Source: Platycnemis pennipes
Lineage: Eukaryota > Arthropoda > Insecta > Odonata > Platycnemididae
Length of the DNA stretch: 64,000 nt
Direction: 5' to 3'
NCBI GenBank assembly: GCA_933228895.1
Contig: OW121848.1
Span: forward strand, 93,701,470-93,765,469
This document shows positions 34,501 through 44,215 of the stretch, in pieces (the first letter of the stretch is position 1; each line of letters opens with the position of its first letter). The notes under the pieces were generated by a model. The model saw nothing but the letters and a program-made list of their open reading frames with translations, did no database searches and was not told the DNA's origin. Made by a program: the position numbers and the translations under genes.

Positions 34501-35950
34501 AAGGCAAGGATGAAGCCCCCGACCCAGTTGGAGGCCTGAAAATCATTTATCTGTCAATTACAACAATTCAACCCACAGAAACACAGTTACATAACACAAA
34601 AAAATGCCAGCTGGGACTACTGGTTGCTATCAGCAGTTTTTTGGGTAGCTGTATCATAATTTCCATTCGTGAAGATTACACCAAATAAAACCAAGGGGTA
34701 GAGAAGAAAAGATTGACCTAACTGAGATTAAACGTAGGAATGGTGCAATTACCTTTCAGGGTGATGCCTTTGAAGTACACTTCTCAACCATTTAAATTCA
34801 GAGAAGCGCCTCCTAACTTCAGAGTGTTGCAAGGAGAATGCAGGATGATTTGTCTGTAAATAATATTTTGACAGTACTTTAGTTCATATTTGCAATGTAC
34901 AACTTATGCAAACAGCCAAAAGAGACACCTTCAAAATTTTTTGGAAGGTACACAAATATTTACAGATCAAAATGTTTTGAAGAAAAGTCATCGATGGTCG
35001 TAGTTACATATTCAGAGGAAACCAATGGTTAAGGTCAATTCCACCATCTATGAAAGGCGGGTAATTTGGTAGGAGTAGGAATTTTTTCAGGGAATGGAGG
35101 AAGAGTGGAGCAAAACCCAGCATTGATATTGGCCTGCTTTTAATATAAGGCAATAAGGGGTCCACATTTTAACATTCTATATGAAGGACAGAGTAATGCA
35201 CTCATATTGCTCTCCACACAGCACTCAAGTAGGAATTGATAAAACAGTGATAACATCTCTGTAATGCTTCGGATGCAAACCTGGGCAGGCAGTGCAGGAA
35301 GTCAGTATTCAAGCCTCCACACCAACCTAATTCCCTAAAATCATCCATTAGCACTAAATATAATTAACTAACATTCACCAGCTTACAATGAAATCAAAGC
35401 TACAATTTATGGGGTGACAACTGGCACTGGAATGTAACATTAATCACACTGAAAATATGAATTAAAATAGGATTCAGTCTTAATTTGGTTCATTAATGCC
35501 ACCATATTATGGTGACATTAATATGGTAATAATGAGATGAGTAACTAGTGTCTCATCCAATTCCTCCATTCTCTGACCCAACACTTAAATAGACTACCAA
35601 TCCATGGATAAATACAACCATTAACTGCAACTAATGAGAAATCACTAAGAATGTCTTTTGTTGATAAATCAATAAATTAATCCTTATGAAATTATGTGAA
35701 CAAATGCTGAAACATTGCAGAGGGAAAAAGTTTTGACAAGTTAGAAAAATTTCTGTTTACATTGCACTTATTTAACTTAAAAAAGAATGGTATAAGATCA
35801 GGTGAACATGGAATTAGGAATGAGGATAGTAAGCATTGAAGATGATGATTTTCTCCTTACCTTTATCCGAATGTTATAGGAAGTATGACTTGATCGATAT
35901 GGAGAACTGAAGCTCACAGGATCCACAACGCACACCTCAAGCTTGTATGG
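25329..35950 (-). CDS. PX-domain sorting nexin, SNX10/SNX11 type (five supported exons)
   Basis: PX proteins of this family bind phosphatidylinositol 3-phosphate and act in endosomal membrane traffic. I assembled five coding exons from splice sites, and all phases agree: 35861-35950, 34753-34853, 34136-34237, 30502-30669, 25329-25533. The exon lengths (90, 101, 102, 168, 205 nt) keep one open frame to a TAA. In the 231-residue model that uses the 50.8-kb start, the PX core runs from about residue 11 to 135. It has the lipid-binding signature RRRFSEFKWL (54-63), a PPILPSK loop (76-82), a second basic patch CRRADLEIF (97-105), and LHLFVQTELS (121-130), which resembles the end of the SNX10/11 PX domain. 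The last exon is acidic and Ser-rich, like SNX10/11 tails. A possible AATAAA lies at 24663-24668. SNX3/12-like proteins are less likely because of the LHLF-Q-L helix and the acidic tail. The family assignment is by motif recognition, not by a search. Confidence 0.85.
25752..25950 (+). repeat. 5S rRNA-derived SINE, plus copy (in sorting nexin intron)
   Basis: GTTCCCGTGAGATC, then AAAGTTAAGCAATGTTGGGT, matches the 5S internal promoter region. The body AATGGATCTAAAGAGGTCTA and GGGGCTCCAGAAGGCCCC is shared with 8578-8785. A scrap of the body (TTGGCACAGTAGATATAAAG) also occurs at 48151-48175. Confidence 0.8.
26702..26794. repeat. tandem repeat, 23-bp unit, four copies
   Basis: Three identical 23-bp units starting GATTAATATAATATTAATTC are followed by a fourth with a small change. 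They lie in an AT-rich intron of the sorting nexin. Confidence 0.9.
27740..28720 (+). pseudogene. second piggyBac-like transposase, strongly decayed
   Basis: Plus-strand blocks in changing frames: KGKDGTLWKHNPIP (N-terminal family motif K-D-G-T-x-W), IMEAFCKEIIVRYKNQHFR, VNEILSIFMGKCHF (first catalytic block), FIPNKLNKYGVKIYTAALAE, and NMEVHVKILSEGP. These match the order of piggyBac transposases. It is not the same copy type as 19053-21999. No TTAA-flanked ends were found. It lies in an intron of the sorting nexin, in opposite orientation. Confidence 0.7.
28721..30501. other. intronic DNA, nothing recognised
   Basis: AT-rich intron of the sorting nexin. It may include the degraded 3' part of the piggyBac relic, but no motif was found past about 28720. 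Confidence 0.5.
30502..30669 (-). CDS. sorting nexin, end of PX and extended helix exon
   Basis: The exon is 168 nt. The acceptor is CTTTTTCAG before GGTTATTG and the donor is AGCAA followed by GTGAGT. It encodes VIAVPVYLGEKALHLFVQTE and then LSTRDIELNLLGERDD. The ALHLFVQTELS stretch closely resembles the terminal PX helix of SNX10/11, and the following acidic helix fits their extended PX region. Confidence 0.85.
31465..32140 (-). mobile_element. LINE 3' end (RT C-terminal region), minus copy
   Basis: The minus strand encodes, in several frames, the C-terminal part of a non-LTR retrotransposon ORF2. It has KKTKVLVCNRREEA near 32100, then AQAKRAF, and finally RRQHNLISQILRHDGQMKMI and GKERPQMRCVEQV. 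The latter is this LINE's G-H-x-L-R-x-x-x-L-x-x-x-x-x-x-G-x-x-x-G-x-x-R-P-R pattern. Homologous copies sit at 41905-43065 and 59190-59720. The clade (RTE- or I-like) is not certain. Confidence 0.72.
32152..32405 (-). repeat. tRNA-derived SINE family B, minus copy
   Basis: The minus-strand head has TGGCCTAGTGGGTAGAGCGC (A box region), then GGGTTCAAATCC (B box) near 32340-32351. The body continues to a CTCACTCACT-type repeat end. It matches 60308-60585 over about 250 bp in opposite orientation. Confidence 0.88.
32560..32765 (-). repeat. tRNA-derived SINE family B, old diverged copy
   Basis: Aligns piecewise with 32152-32405: a GGCCAGCTATTTTCCCTGTG block, CCACCTGTGG, GTGCATCCAAAGAGGGCTTC, GGATTAAATCTCAGACC (the B box region) and TGCTCTACACCATTTGG. 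The 122-codon open frame across this stretch (32501-32869) is a by-product of the SINE. Confidence 0.6.
32967..33382. mobile_element. MITE with 3-bp TAA duplication (PIF/Harbinger-like)
   Basis: The ends are inverted: AGCCGAGTTTACACGATGCA at the left, and the reverse complement of TGCATTGTGTAAACTCGGCT at the right, with one mismatch in the first 20. TAA flanks both ends (32964-32966, 33383-33385). The element is 416 bp and non-coding, with several GCGTGAAC/GCGAACAC-type internal repeats. A 3-bp TAA target fits PIF/Harbinger. It lies in a sorting nexin intron. Confidence 0.78.
33386..34135. other. intronic DNA, nothing recognised
   Basis: AT-rich intron between the Harbinger-like MITE and the exon at 34136. 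No motif was seen. Confidence 0.5.
34136..34237 (-). CDS. sorting nexin, PX loop and helix exon
   Basis: The exon is 102 nt. The acceptor is CTCTCTCAG before GGAGCC and the donor is AATAT followed by GTGAGT. It encodes EPPILPSKGLL, the Pro-rich loop and a basic residue, then CRRADLEIFIN, the helix that in SNX10/11 reads R-R-Q-G-L-x-x-F-L. The final AT is completed by G of the next exon to give Met. Confidence 0.86.
34753..34853 (-). CDS. sorting nexin, PX signature exon
   Basis: The exon is 101 nt. The acceptor is TTTACAG before ACAAATC and the donor is GAAAG followed by GTAATT. It encodes TNHPAF, then RRRFSEFKWLRSVLQRHHPE. The arginine and the F-S-E-F-x-W-L stretch form the canonical phosphoinositide-binding segment of PX domains. 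It ends in phase 2 (AG), and the next exon supplies G to make Arg. Confidence 0.88.
35060..35340 (-). repeat. SINE family A, minus copy (diverged)
   Basis: Contains GGGAATGGAGGAAGAGTGGA, AAACCCAGCATTGATATTGG, a CTCTCCACACAGCACTCAAG block and a right end ACTCAGTATTCAAGCCTCCACACCAA-like. These follow the order of the better copy at 38655-38912. It lies in the intron between sorting nexin exons at 34853 and 35861. Confidence 0.6.
35861..35950 (-). CDS. sorting nexin, first PX exon (PX strands)
   Basis: Thirty codons. The acceptor is TTTTCAG before CCATACAAG and the donor is ATAAAG followed by GTAAGG, both in phase 0. It encodes PYKLEVCVVDPVSF and then SYNIRIK, the two opening strands of a PX fold. 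No start codon lies in the exon, so an upstream exon is required. Confidence 0.82.
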
Positions 35951-37635
35951 CTGAAAATAAGAATATGTTCCATCAATGTTTTATAACTAATATAGTCAAC
36001 CAATGACTTTCTCAACTACCTTTAATTTTGTAGGCATGTGATAACATTGGCACAGTAATACTATGATGTAGTTAAATTAGAAATTTATATTGGACTATAA
36101 ACATTTATTACTGCGATATTTAAAGGTTAATTTTAAGATAGAGCTGAATTATATGGTAGTGTAATTGGAAAAATACATTTCAATAATCCCAAAAGTGTGC
36201 ATGGTAATTAATGAAAATCATTATTTATTCTGATGATCTTCCAGAATTTTTCTAACACTTTCCATCTCTCTTGTGTAGTTCACAAATATAGGCCGGCTGA
36301 TTAAGTTAGGAACTGCTTCAGATGCAAAATATACACAAAAATGAGCATTGTGTCCCATACAACTTTCCTAAGTTCAGGTTTTAAAGTCTACATCTACCCA
36401 AACCTAAAAAGAAAACTTATGCCTGGTGCAGATAGAATATTCAAAAATGATTTTCTAGCATAGTATCTTGGAAATCTTATCCTTGATGGGAAAAGGGAAT
36501 TTGCATCATGCATCATGATTCGTAGGGAATTTGCACCATGGGCCTTTGTGTTTCTGGATACATGAGAAGTAGTAATTCTGTGTAAAATAGAGGTCTGCGC
36601 ATAGGCCTGGTAAGCCAAAGGTCCATGGTTCTATTTCCAGTCCCGGAAACCTATTTCCTCTGGAAATTTCAACGTTCTCTCTGCCTTTTTTTTTGAAGTT
36701 GCAGGCTTAGTTGGCTTATGGAACTGCTTCTCAAAAAAAAATAATCATACCTTTGTAACTTTCACGTTTTATTATTACCCCTGGAGGATTTCTTAGATGA
36801 TGAATGTGAGGAGAAGTTTGGTAGTTGATAAATGTAAAGAGAAATTTGGAATTGGAGACAAGCGTGACTATAGAATGCAAATAATTGCTGAGTGAGTGGC
36901 TGTTCTGAAGTTTTGAGCTGTGCCAAATCAAAATAAATCGAGGGAATCCGTATAATCATCACCAGCCGATGGAAAAACCATGGAAGGAGGATCAAGTCTC
37001 TGTAAACGAATGCGTTAATTGCATCACTGTTATTGCATAGCAGCTGGAGGAAGGAAGATGTGCTTAGCCTACATTTAGCCTGTGCATGGAGGTCGAAAAG
37101 CAGTCTCCTCTGCGCAGGAAGAGCTTGATTTCGCCCCCATGTTTTTCATTTCAGACTCGACACAAGTCACGCACTCTTTTTATCGCGGCGAACGTTTCAG
37201 TTTGAATCACGTCAGCGAAACAGACGTCGCAGACCTCATGACACAGAAAAATCACCACAGGCTTTCGTGGATCTTCCGCGCAACCAACAGGATAAAAATA
37301 TGGTTCAGTGAAAGAGTTTTCACCGAATCTGTTCCTTTACCGTTTCACAAGTGTCGTGCGTGGAAAATGTACCGACGCCCAACGATTTGCTCACACAAAT
37401 AAGGAGCAATAGCATTTTTGAAAAAAGTTTAGGTAGAGCTTCGGGGGGCAGATAGTTTTAAAACCAGTAGTTTTAGGGGAGGGAATTTGCGCGTACCCAT
37501 GTGAACAAGGGTCGCATGTATTCCTGCATAGAGCTAATCCGTTATAATTTTGAAGGCCTGACTGAAACGTGTATTGCGACGATCACACAATGTGTAAATG
37601 AATTTCATAAGACCTCGATAGTGTCCTTGTTAGAG
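35951..37635. other. large first intron, unassigned part
   Basis: AT-rich. A tRNA-like stretch near 36600-36655 (AAGGTCCATGGTTCTATTTC) is too weak to call. The GC-richer patch 37080-37400 has a 106-codon open frame without motif. No exon could be joined to the sorting nexin here. Confidence 0.4.
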
Positions 37636-37639
37636 TTAT

Positions 37640-37990
37640 CTACATCTACATGATACCCTGCAAGCCACCGCGATGGTGTGTGGCAGGGGGTGAAGATCAC
37701 CAATCATGCACTATTGACATGCAAACGAGCAACTATAGGGTCTCATGCAACTAGATTGTTAGCACATATCTATAGTATTTAAGGGATTAATACATGCATC
37801 ATTCACTACCGACTACTCTAAAATATTTCCCCTACCTATCCCTTTGCTACGCTGCCTATTCTGTTGTCTTATAGTAAGGGGGAAAAATGCCATTTTGAAT
37901 CTATCAGTACGACAATCTATCTCTCTTATCTCATTTATCTGGTCGAATCTAGCATAATAAGCTGGTGTTTTTAATATGTGCCTAACATTT
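37640..37990 (-). mobile_element. CR1-like LINE 3' end, minus copy
   Basis: The tail (GATGTAGATAA end, CTGCCACACACCATCGCGGT) begins at 37640. Going right, the sequence matches 61498-61990, including the last codons of ORF2 (IREIDCR..F and FFPLTI-like). Confidence 0.7.
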
Positions 37991-38000
37991 GCATGTGCTT

Positions 38001-38654
38001 AGCATTGTAACAAGCGTCAAACTTGGATGCGAGTTATTATCAAACCGTTCGTCAAAATAGGAACTGCGTCATTAAAATGAACGAAGCGGATCTGTCCTTC
38101 GATGAAGAACCAAATATTTAAGATGTATCTTCCATTCTACGGCCGATTTGATTGTAAGTAAATATACAGCCGTACAAATTCTTTTTCCCCCGAAAGGTAG
38201 GAGATCAGGATAGATGTTATAAGGCCAGTGTTCATATGGTTAGCTTAGTCCGAGAACTTTGTGATAATATATTTACTATGGAGACATAATTGTACAGCAC
38301 CCCATTCATGCAAGTTGCAATTTCAGTCTAAAAGCCGCACTGCCTGTATATATAAGTACGTGATCCATTAGCTAAGGATAATTACTACGCAGTGCAAAAT
38401 ATTCAGCTAAAAGGGAACGCATACTGCCCCAGACGGAGTTTCACCGCGGGCACACACGCACTGGGGCGGCGAGAAGGTTACACTCCGTAAGATTTTATGC
38501 ACCGTTGATGGGCCGAAAGTATTTCGGAAATCACGTAGAGATGCCTGTAAATATAACTTGGCGTCGGATGGAATCTGCCAGAGCACCTCGGTGGGCCAGT
38601 GTCTTTTCAGTGGTTTCAAGTCTGACCCCGCAGGCATTTCAGACCGGGAGAAAA
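38001..38654. other. no gene recognised
   Basis: Unassigned DNA between the LINE tail and the SINE. GC-richer around 38420-38640, with an open frame (38407-38703) that overlaps the SINE and has no motif. Confidence 0.4.
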
Positions 38655-38912
38655 GGTAAATACTAGGATGGGAATGGAAGGGTTTAGGAGGAAGGATGGA
38701 CACAACCCTGCTGTCGGCTTTAGCAAGGCTCCAAGAGACGCACAGCTTAACGTCTCATCCGACGGACGGAGTACTGAACTCGAAATAATTTCTACAGGGC
38801 ACTCAAGCTGGGACTGGCATATCAATGAAAATCTCTGCAGCTGCCAATATCCGAACTCTGGACCCCAGAACGGGAAGGCAGTACTCAAGCCACCATACCA
38901 ACCCCCCTAACC
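38655..38912 (-). repeat. SINE family A, best minus copy
   Basis: The minus-strand head TGGTGGCTTGAGTACTGCC (A box region) is followed by CAGAGTTCGGATATTG (B-box-like). The body has TTCAGTACTCCGTCCGTCGG and GATGAGACGTTAAG, then AAGCCGACAGCAGGG and CCTTCCTCC. Body motifs recur at 1711-1870, 51865-52090, 54305-54430 and 59968-60130. Confidence 0.7.
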
Positions 38913-40575
38913 GTTGGTTTCGCGGCTGATGATAACCTCCCTCCCACCATCAAGGGTGTGATTGGCGACTAACTTAAAACAATCGATTCACTGTCATCGT
39001 ATCGATGCTGCCATTTCCTTATTCTGGTAAACGGGCCTTTTCACAAGTCTTTAATCTGCATTCACTCTGTGAGGTATCTTATAGACAATGATCGATTATG
39101 TTATTCACGATACAAGTCTGTCCCACACTCAAAGGTACGCCAAAACTTAGGGAGGAGTGTGGGAATTTGTTTGGAAGGGAAAGGAAGTAGGGAGTAGATA
39201 TCGTCGTCGTCGGCTTTAGCCAGCTCTGAGCTGCTCCACAGCTTTATGAATATACCTACCATCCACCGGGCCAAGTTCCGATCTCAAAATGCTATCCGCA
39301 CGACATTCTTGCAGTAACTGGCATTCCACCTAACAACACAAACAGCAAGCCCGGAATCCGAACATCGGTCCTTATGATACGCTAGCCATCTTAACCATCT
39401 AAATAAATCACAATAATTATGTCATCGACAGGCAAACTTCGCGATGAATGGATTTGCAAGAGCGAATACGTCATTATTCAGACATGAGAAAATAATAGCT
39501 CCAATTACAATGTTTTCGATATCAGGAGCGGTAATATTACTAGCCGACAGGAGAATGGAACTTCACTCGTGAAGTCACTCGCTTCTACTTAATACTCGTC
39601 TAAGAAAATACTGGTTTCCCCGAAGAGGGAAAAATACTAGATCTCCTTCTCACCCCCAAACAGACTCTCGTCGCCACCCCTTCCTTCCAGCTCCTGGTAA
39701 ACATGCACCAGCGCTGCTCACGAGTCGTGCTCACGGGTAATTCACTAAATGCCACCTCACTTGATCACGATTCAAGAAAATGCTCGAGCACTGACCAACC
39801 AAGATGCAACTCATGGGAGAAATTCGTAAGGCTGGAACCTTTGTTTAAAGTCATTCCCTAGGCAACGAATACAACGGAAGAAACAATTTTGTTATCATGT
39901 TGATTTTACTCGCGAGGAAAATTCTTCCTCTTTCAAGGAAGCGTCGAACTATTGCGTGGGGAGTGAAATGCATTGCATCACTTGGTCGGTGAGGCAGGCA
40001 GATTAACTGCCCAAGCTTATGTAACCAAGCTAGAGGGTGTTTTGAGCAAATCTTATTTATAACTCTATTCTAGACTTATGCGGATTGAACAGCTTCTGGA
40101 GGAGACGAAAGAAAAACTGTAAACATTGGAGCGAGGGAATAAATCCACATCAATTACATTATTTCCTTTATACGTAAGTTGTATTCGACAGGACAATGCT
40201 TTACATATTGCAATCCCTGCTTTTCGTTTCAGCAGAAGCGTGTTGTACTAACTAAATCTTGGAACATGGAAAATTACAGAATGGTAAGATGGCCGGCGTT
40301 TTAGATTCCCGAGGAGGAACAAATATTTTTTACCATATAAACTTTTAGTCAAGTTCAATGACAATTTATTGATTTTAATCAAAAAGCGCTGAAGATCCAA
40401 CCGCGGACGATATACTTTAATCGAGTTAACCCCTTACTTAACATCTGCCAAATCAAAATGGTAAAAAAAAACTAGGGACCGAAATTATTGGCAACTACTA
40501 CGAAAAATATTACTCTCTAATACTAGTTTTACGTGATTTAAAGTTGCAAGCTTAACTTTGTGGAACTCAATTGAA
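38913..40575. other. intron/intergenic DNA with a possible SINE head
   Basis: 39210-39420 (minus) looks tRNA-derived: a TGGTTAAGATGGCTAGCG-like A box region followed by GATGTTCGGATTCCGG. No second copy was seen. The rest is unassigned. Confidence 0.4.
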
Positions 40576-40587
40576 GGAAAGGAATGA

Positions 40588-40818
40588 CACGTTGGTACGA
40601 TCCACCCTATTGTATTACTATCGACCATGGTTTCGACACACAATGGCATTATCAAGGTATTACACATCGCATTATCACATATAATGTGATCTTTGTCAGT
40701 AATAAGATGTTTTGTAATACCTTTAAGGTAATATTGGGCCAGTACCTTGATAATGGCATCATGTGTGTCGAAACCATGGTCGATAGTAATACATTAGTGT
40801 GGAACGTACCAACGTGTT
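40588..40818. mobile_element. foldback element with long inverted arms
   Basis: The left arm 40588-40659 and right arm 40743-40818 are inverted copies with few differences. They share ACACGTTGGTACG, TATTACTATCGACCATGG, TTTCGACACAC and ATTATCAAGGTA. The middle adds a shorter inverted pair (AAGGTATTACA). It is non-coding. No target duplication was identified, so the superfamily is open. Confidence 0.75.
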
Positions 40819-41904
40819 ATTTCTTCCTTTTTCCTTCCGTTTTACGCACTGCTTTGCGGTGCAAACTTCGTGGTCGTAGTGGAGTAAAACGAAATCAAGC
40901 AGAATGAAACTGCAGCAGGACAAATACTACGACACGATTATTATCTGGGAGGGCTTAAACTCTTAGTAGTCCGCGCGGTCTTCGCCAACTCAATTGCATT
41001 TAAAACGTTCCGTATTTGGGCAGTACGTCACGGTCAAATGATTAAAAATTGCGTATTTACAGATTAACACTTCTCTCGGTGTCTTTTTATAATTGCTAGC
41101 GACATAAGACTTCATTTGGGTCCCGAAATGAACCCATCGCAGAATCAAAACATCTATTATGCTAACTGACCCTTGACGAGTACTTGGACAAGTCGAGGAT
41201 CAAAAATAAATTAGGATCGCCTACCGAATCAGACAAAAATCTTCGGGAAGAGCTGAGAGTACATGCAAGAATCTACAAAGGAAACAAGAGGAAACATTCA
41301 ATACTTTCAGGAGTAACCTTGTGGAAGTCCATTATGAATAATGACAAAAGACAATGATAAAAAAAAACGCTGTGGATTAAAACATAGTTTTCTTTTGTCG
41401 TTATTCAAGAGGAAACATTTATCCTTTGCCAAGCGATTTTTTCCCTCCATTTTCCCTGGTCTAAACCTTTTAAAAATCAATTTTAGCGAATAATTGTCTC
41501 ATTGGCTGGCAATTTTCATGGAAATTTCAAACAATAATCTGAATGAGCACCTGGTCTGTTAATGTAAATTTCGCAACGTAATCTGTTGAGCAGAAAATTA
41601 CGGTGGATTAAAAATCACACTATAATCGGAGCCTCAAATTTCGTACTGCGGAAGCATTACAATTCACAACTCTGTTCCATTCAAGTCGTTCCGCGAATAT
41701 GATCAGAGGAAAAACGAGCGTCGGGGACGAATTATCGCGGTCTGAAAATGAGACACTTCTGATAAGACTAAGGACGAGATTATCGCCAAAGGGATTGGTC
41801 ACTTGGCGGAACCGTGGGGTGAGACTCATATGCTGCACAGATATATTCCATTCAGAATGAAATTTTTAAAACATGCATAGTGAAAAACGAAGAAGTCCTG
41901 ATTA
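40819..41904. other. no gene recognised
   Basis: Unassigned DNA between the foldback element and the LINE cluster. A 72-codon minus frame at 41620-41838 has no motif. Confidence 0.45.
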
Positions 41905-42175
41905 GAGTGGGAGAAAAGAGAAATCTGCTGAGAACTTAGACAATAAAACAACAATTTTATCAGCCAAGTCTAGAGACATGATGGTTTGAAGAAGACAATC
42001 GTCGAGGGACAAGTGAACGGGAAGTTTGGCAAAGAAAGGCCTCGCATGACCCATGAGATAAATATGGAGCAAGTCGTGAAGGATGTGAAAGAGAACAACT
42101 ATGCGGATATGAAGAGGTTAGATGGTAGGGGAATCCAGCAGAGAGCTGCGTCAAACAATATGGATTGTTGATTAA
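41905..42175 (+). mobile_element. LINE 3' end, plus copy 1 of 3
   Basis: Begins with VGEKRNLL-like sequence (AGAGTGGGAGAAAAGAGAAA) and continues MKKTIVEGQVNGKFGKERPR, then VVKDVKENNYADMKRL and RAASNN. This is the same ORF2 C-terminus as at 42226-42790. A short AT insertion sits near 41940-41960. Confidence 0.7.
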
Positions 42176-42225
42176 TCATGATGACATCCGAAACATGCAT
42201 CCTTCTTGGTAGCTGATTTGATAGT

Positions 42226-42800
42226 TTTCTATCGGTTAGTGAGGCATGGACGATGACAGCAGCGGAGAAGAAAAGGGTGGAAGCATTCGAAATATGGTGC
42301 TACCGAAGAATGATGAAGATTAAATGGATCGACCGAGTGACAAATGAAGTTTCCCAGTTGTCTCTTTCGGGAGCCGCCGCTTTGGAGCTTTGTCGCCCAA
42401 GCTTTCGCGTCCATTGCAGGCCGCATCATCAGGGTAAATAACCTAAGAAGAATTAGCGTCTTCGCTATTTATTGGGGAGACATGCCCCATACCCTAGCCT
42501 TATTTGGCATTGTCTCTCATGAAAGAAGTCTTAAGAAGAGTGGGAGAAAAGAGAAGTCTGCTGAAAACTATAAAAAGAAGACGGGAGAACCTAATCGGCC
42601 ATATCTTAAGACACAATGGCCTGATGAAGACAATCGTCGAGGGAAGAGTGAACGGGAAGAATGGAAAAGGTAGGCCTCGTATGAGTTATATAGAACAGTC
42701 GTAAAGGACGTGGAAGAGAGGAGCTACGTTAATATGAAGAGGTTGGCCGATAGAAGAATCGAGTGGAGGGCTGCGTCAAACCAATCCTAGGATTGCGGAC
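42226..42800 (+). mobile_element. LINE 3' end, plus copy 2 of 3, split by an insertion
   Basis: The first part (42226-42349) encodes SEAWTMTAAEKKRVEAFEIW, then CYRRMMKIKWIDRVTNE. The second part (from 42519) encodes LRRVGEKRSLLKTIKRRREN, LIGHILRHNGLMKTIVEG and NGKNGKGRPRMSYIEQ. These are the standard C-terminal motifs of an insect non-LTR ORF2. The halves are separated by about 169 bp of unrelated DNA flanked by ATGAAG and ATGAAAG. Confidence 0.75.
42350..42518. mobile_element. 169-bp insertion in the LINE copy
   Basis: It interrupts the codons between DRVTNE and LRRV. The flanks ATGAAG (42344-42349) and ATGAAAG (42519-42525) look like a short target duplication. I see no inverted ends and no poly-A. 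It is GC-richer than the LINE around it. Its class is unknown. Confidence 0.55.
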
Positions 42801-42859
42801 CCATAATGATGATGATAGAATATTCCTGGAAAAAGAACTCATATTCCTATAACTCATCA

Positions 42860-43065
42860 CTCATCTTGAGACACGACGGTTTTATGAGGTAAAATTGTGG
42901 TAGGAAAAGTGAATGGGAAGAACTTCGGCGTAAACCAATGAAGAGACAAGATGAGAGGTGTATGCAAGTAGCGGAGAAAGTTAAACAAAAGAAGGTATAT
43001 TAACATATGAAGCGGTTTGCTGACAGAGGAATCGATTGGAGATGGACATCAAACCTAGAGGATTG
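42860..43065 (+). mobile_element. LINE 3' end, plus copy 3 of 3, diverged
   Basis: Shares the LRHDGF, KSEWEEL and RFADRGIDWR-like stretches (CTTGAGACACGACGG, then AAAAGTGAATGGGAAGAAC, then GGAATCGATTGGAGATGG) with copies 1 and 2, but is more decayed. Confidence 0.6.
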
Positions 43066-44215
43066 ACGACTGATGAGTCGCTTTAACCGTAATTGCGCAA
43101 TGATCCTGAGTCTTCTGACGATTTGCTCAATAACTATGGGCCCTGCTTTGAGTATCAGCGATGAAAGGGTCCGAAGGCTCACGTTAATGGCAGTCCATAC
43201 GGCAGCCCCGGGTGGATAGGGTTCGCCTTCGGACCAGTGGGTCCTCTGCACATATCTGGATAAGAATAATCCTCCGAAAGAATAATCGGAGCGTTTTTCT
43301 GGGAACTAAACTTAATTCCAAGAAGTATGCACATAATGGCTCAAGGGTGGAAAGGAATTACCTTCCACCGTAAACGTGGGAACATCGCACTCATCGGAAG
43401 TCTAATTTGAAGCGAGTTACGCCCTCACCTTTGAGACTAACCCACTTTGGATTGATCCCTGAGTTGGTGCGCCTCGAGGAACCTAAAGTGATGCACTCCG
43501 TCCGCCAGGCGTGGCGTTAAGATAAGGATTGCTCGGTTCGAGATACAGAGTCCGACAATCATTGATGGAACGGAGAACAAAAGTTTGACTCGACGGTTAC
43601 TCTCTTAGCTGAGTCGCACTCTCTAGCTTTGAGGCGCCGAAACATTTGACTTTAAGGAAAGAGGATGGAATTCGACTGACGGTTTTTTGAGATTTGATTT
43701 GGAGCAGAATGGAGGGACGATAAGGTGTGTGGTGGAAAGGAGGAAGATAGAGGAAGTGGTCGGAAAGAAAAGAAGTTCATTCAAAAATATTTGGAGAAGA
43801 CTGAGAGAGTGAATGAAACGGGTTAGAAGGGAAGAGGGTATTTTGCAGGACGTGGTGGGTGTGAACTTCACTGTGAAGATGCTGGGTAAGCGAAGTGGAA
43901 GGAAAATAACAGAAGTTAGGATGAAATGCTGAGAGATAGGAAGTATGCGGATTGAAAGGAACATCATGTGGGGGATAGGTTGCGTAGGACGTATTTGCCA
44001 ATATAAATTAACTTATGGGTTATCTAAAACGCAGAGCACTGATTATAGAGAGTCAGACAACAACCATGGAAATATTGAGGCAGGAAATCAGGAGGTTGAG
44101 CCGGGGGAGTAGGCTATGCGTATACAGGATGACAGATTTTAAAAACATCCCTGTTCTCCCTAACCTTATCTTTCCCCTGGATATGTAAAGTCGCGTCACA
44201 CCAAACGCGTATATG
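43066..44215. other. no gene recognised
   Basis: A 114-codon minus-strand frame at 43623-43967 is a by-product of a long purine-rich plus strand. It is Leu/Ser/Pro-rich without a domain. The rest is unassigned. Confidence 0.4.

Noticed and set aside
37082..37402. 106-codon plus-strand frame as a host exon
   Set aside because: No recognised domain and no supporting splice sites on the plus strand; GC-richer DNA alone is weak evidence.
43623..43967. 114-codon minus-strand frame rich in Leu, Ser, Pro
   Set aside because: The plus strand is purine-rich here, which removes stops from the complementary strand. No domain.
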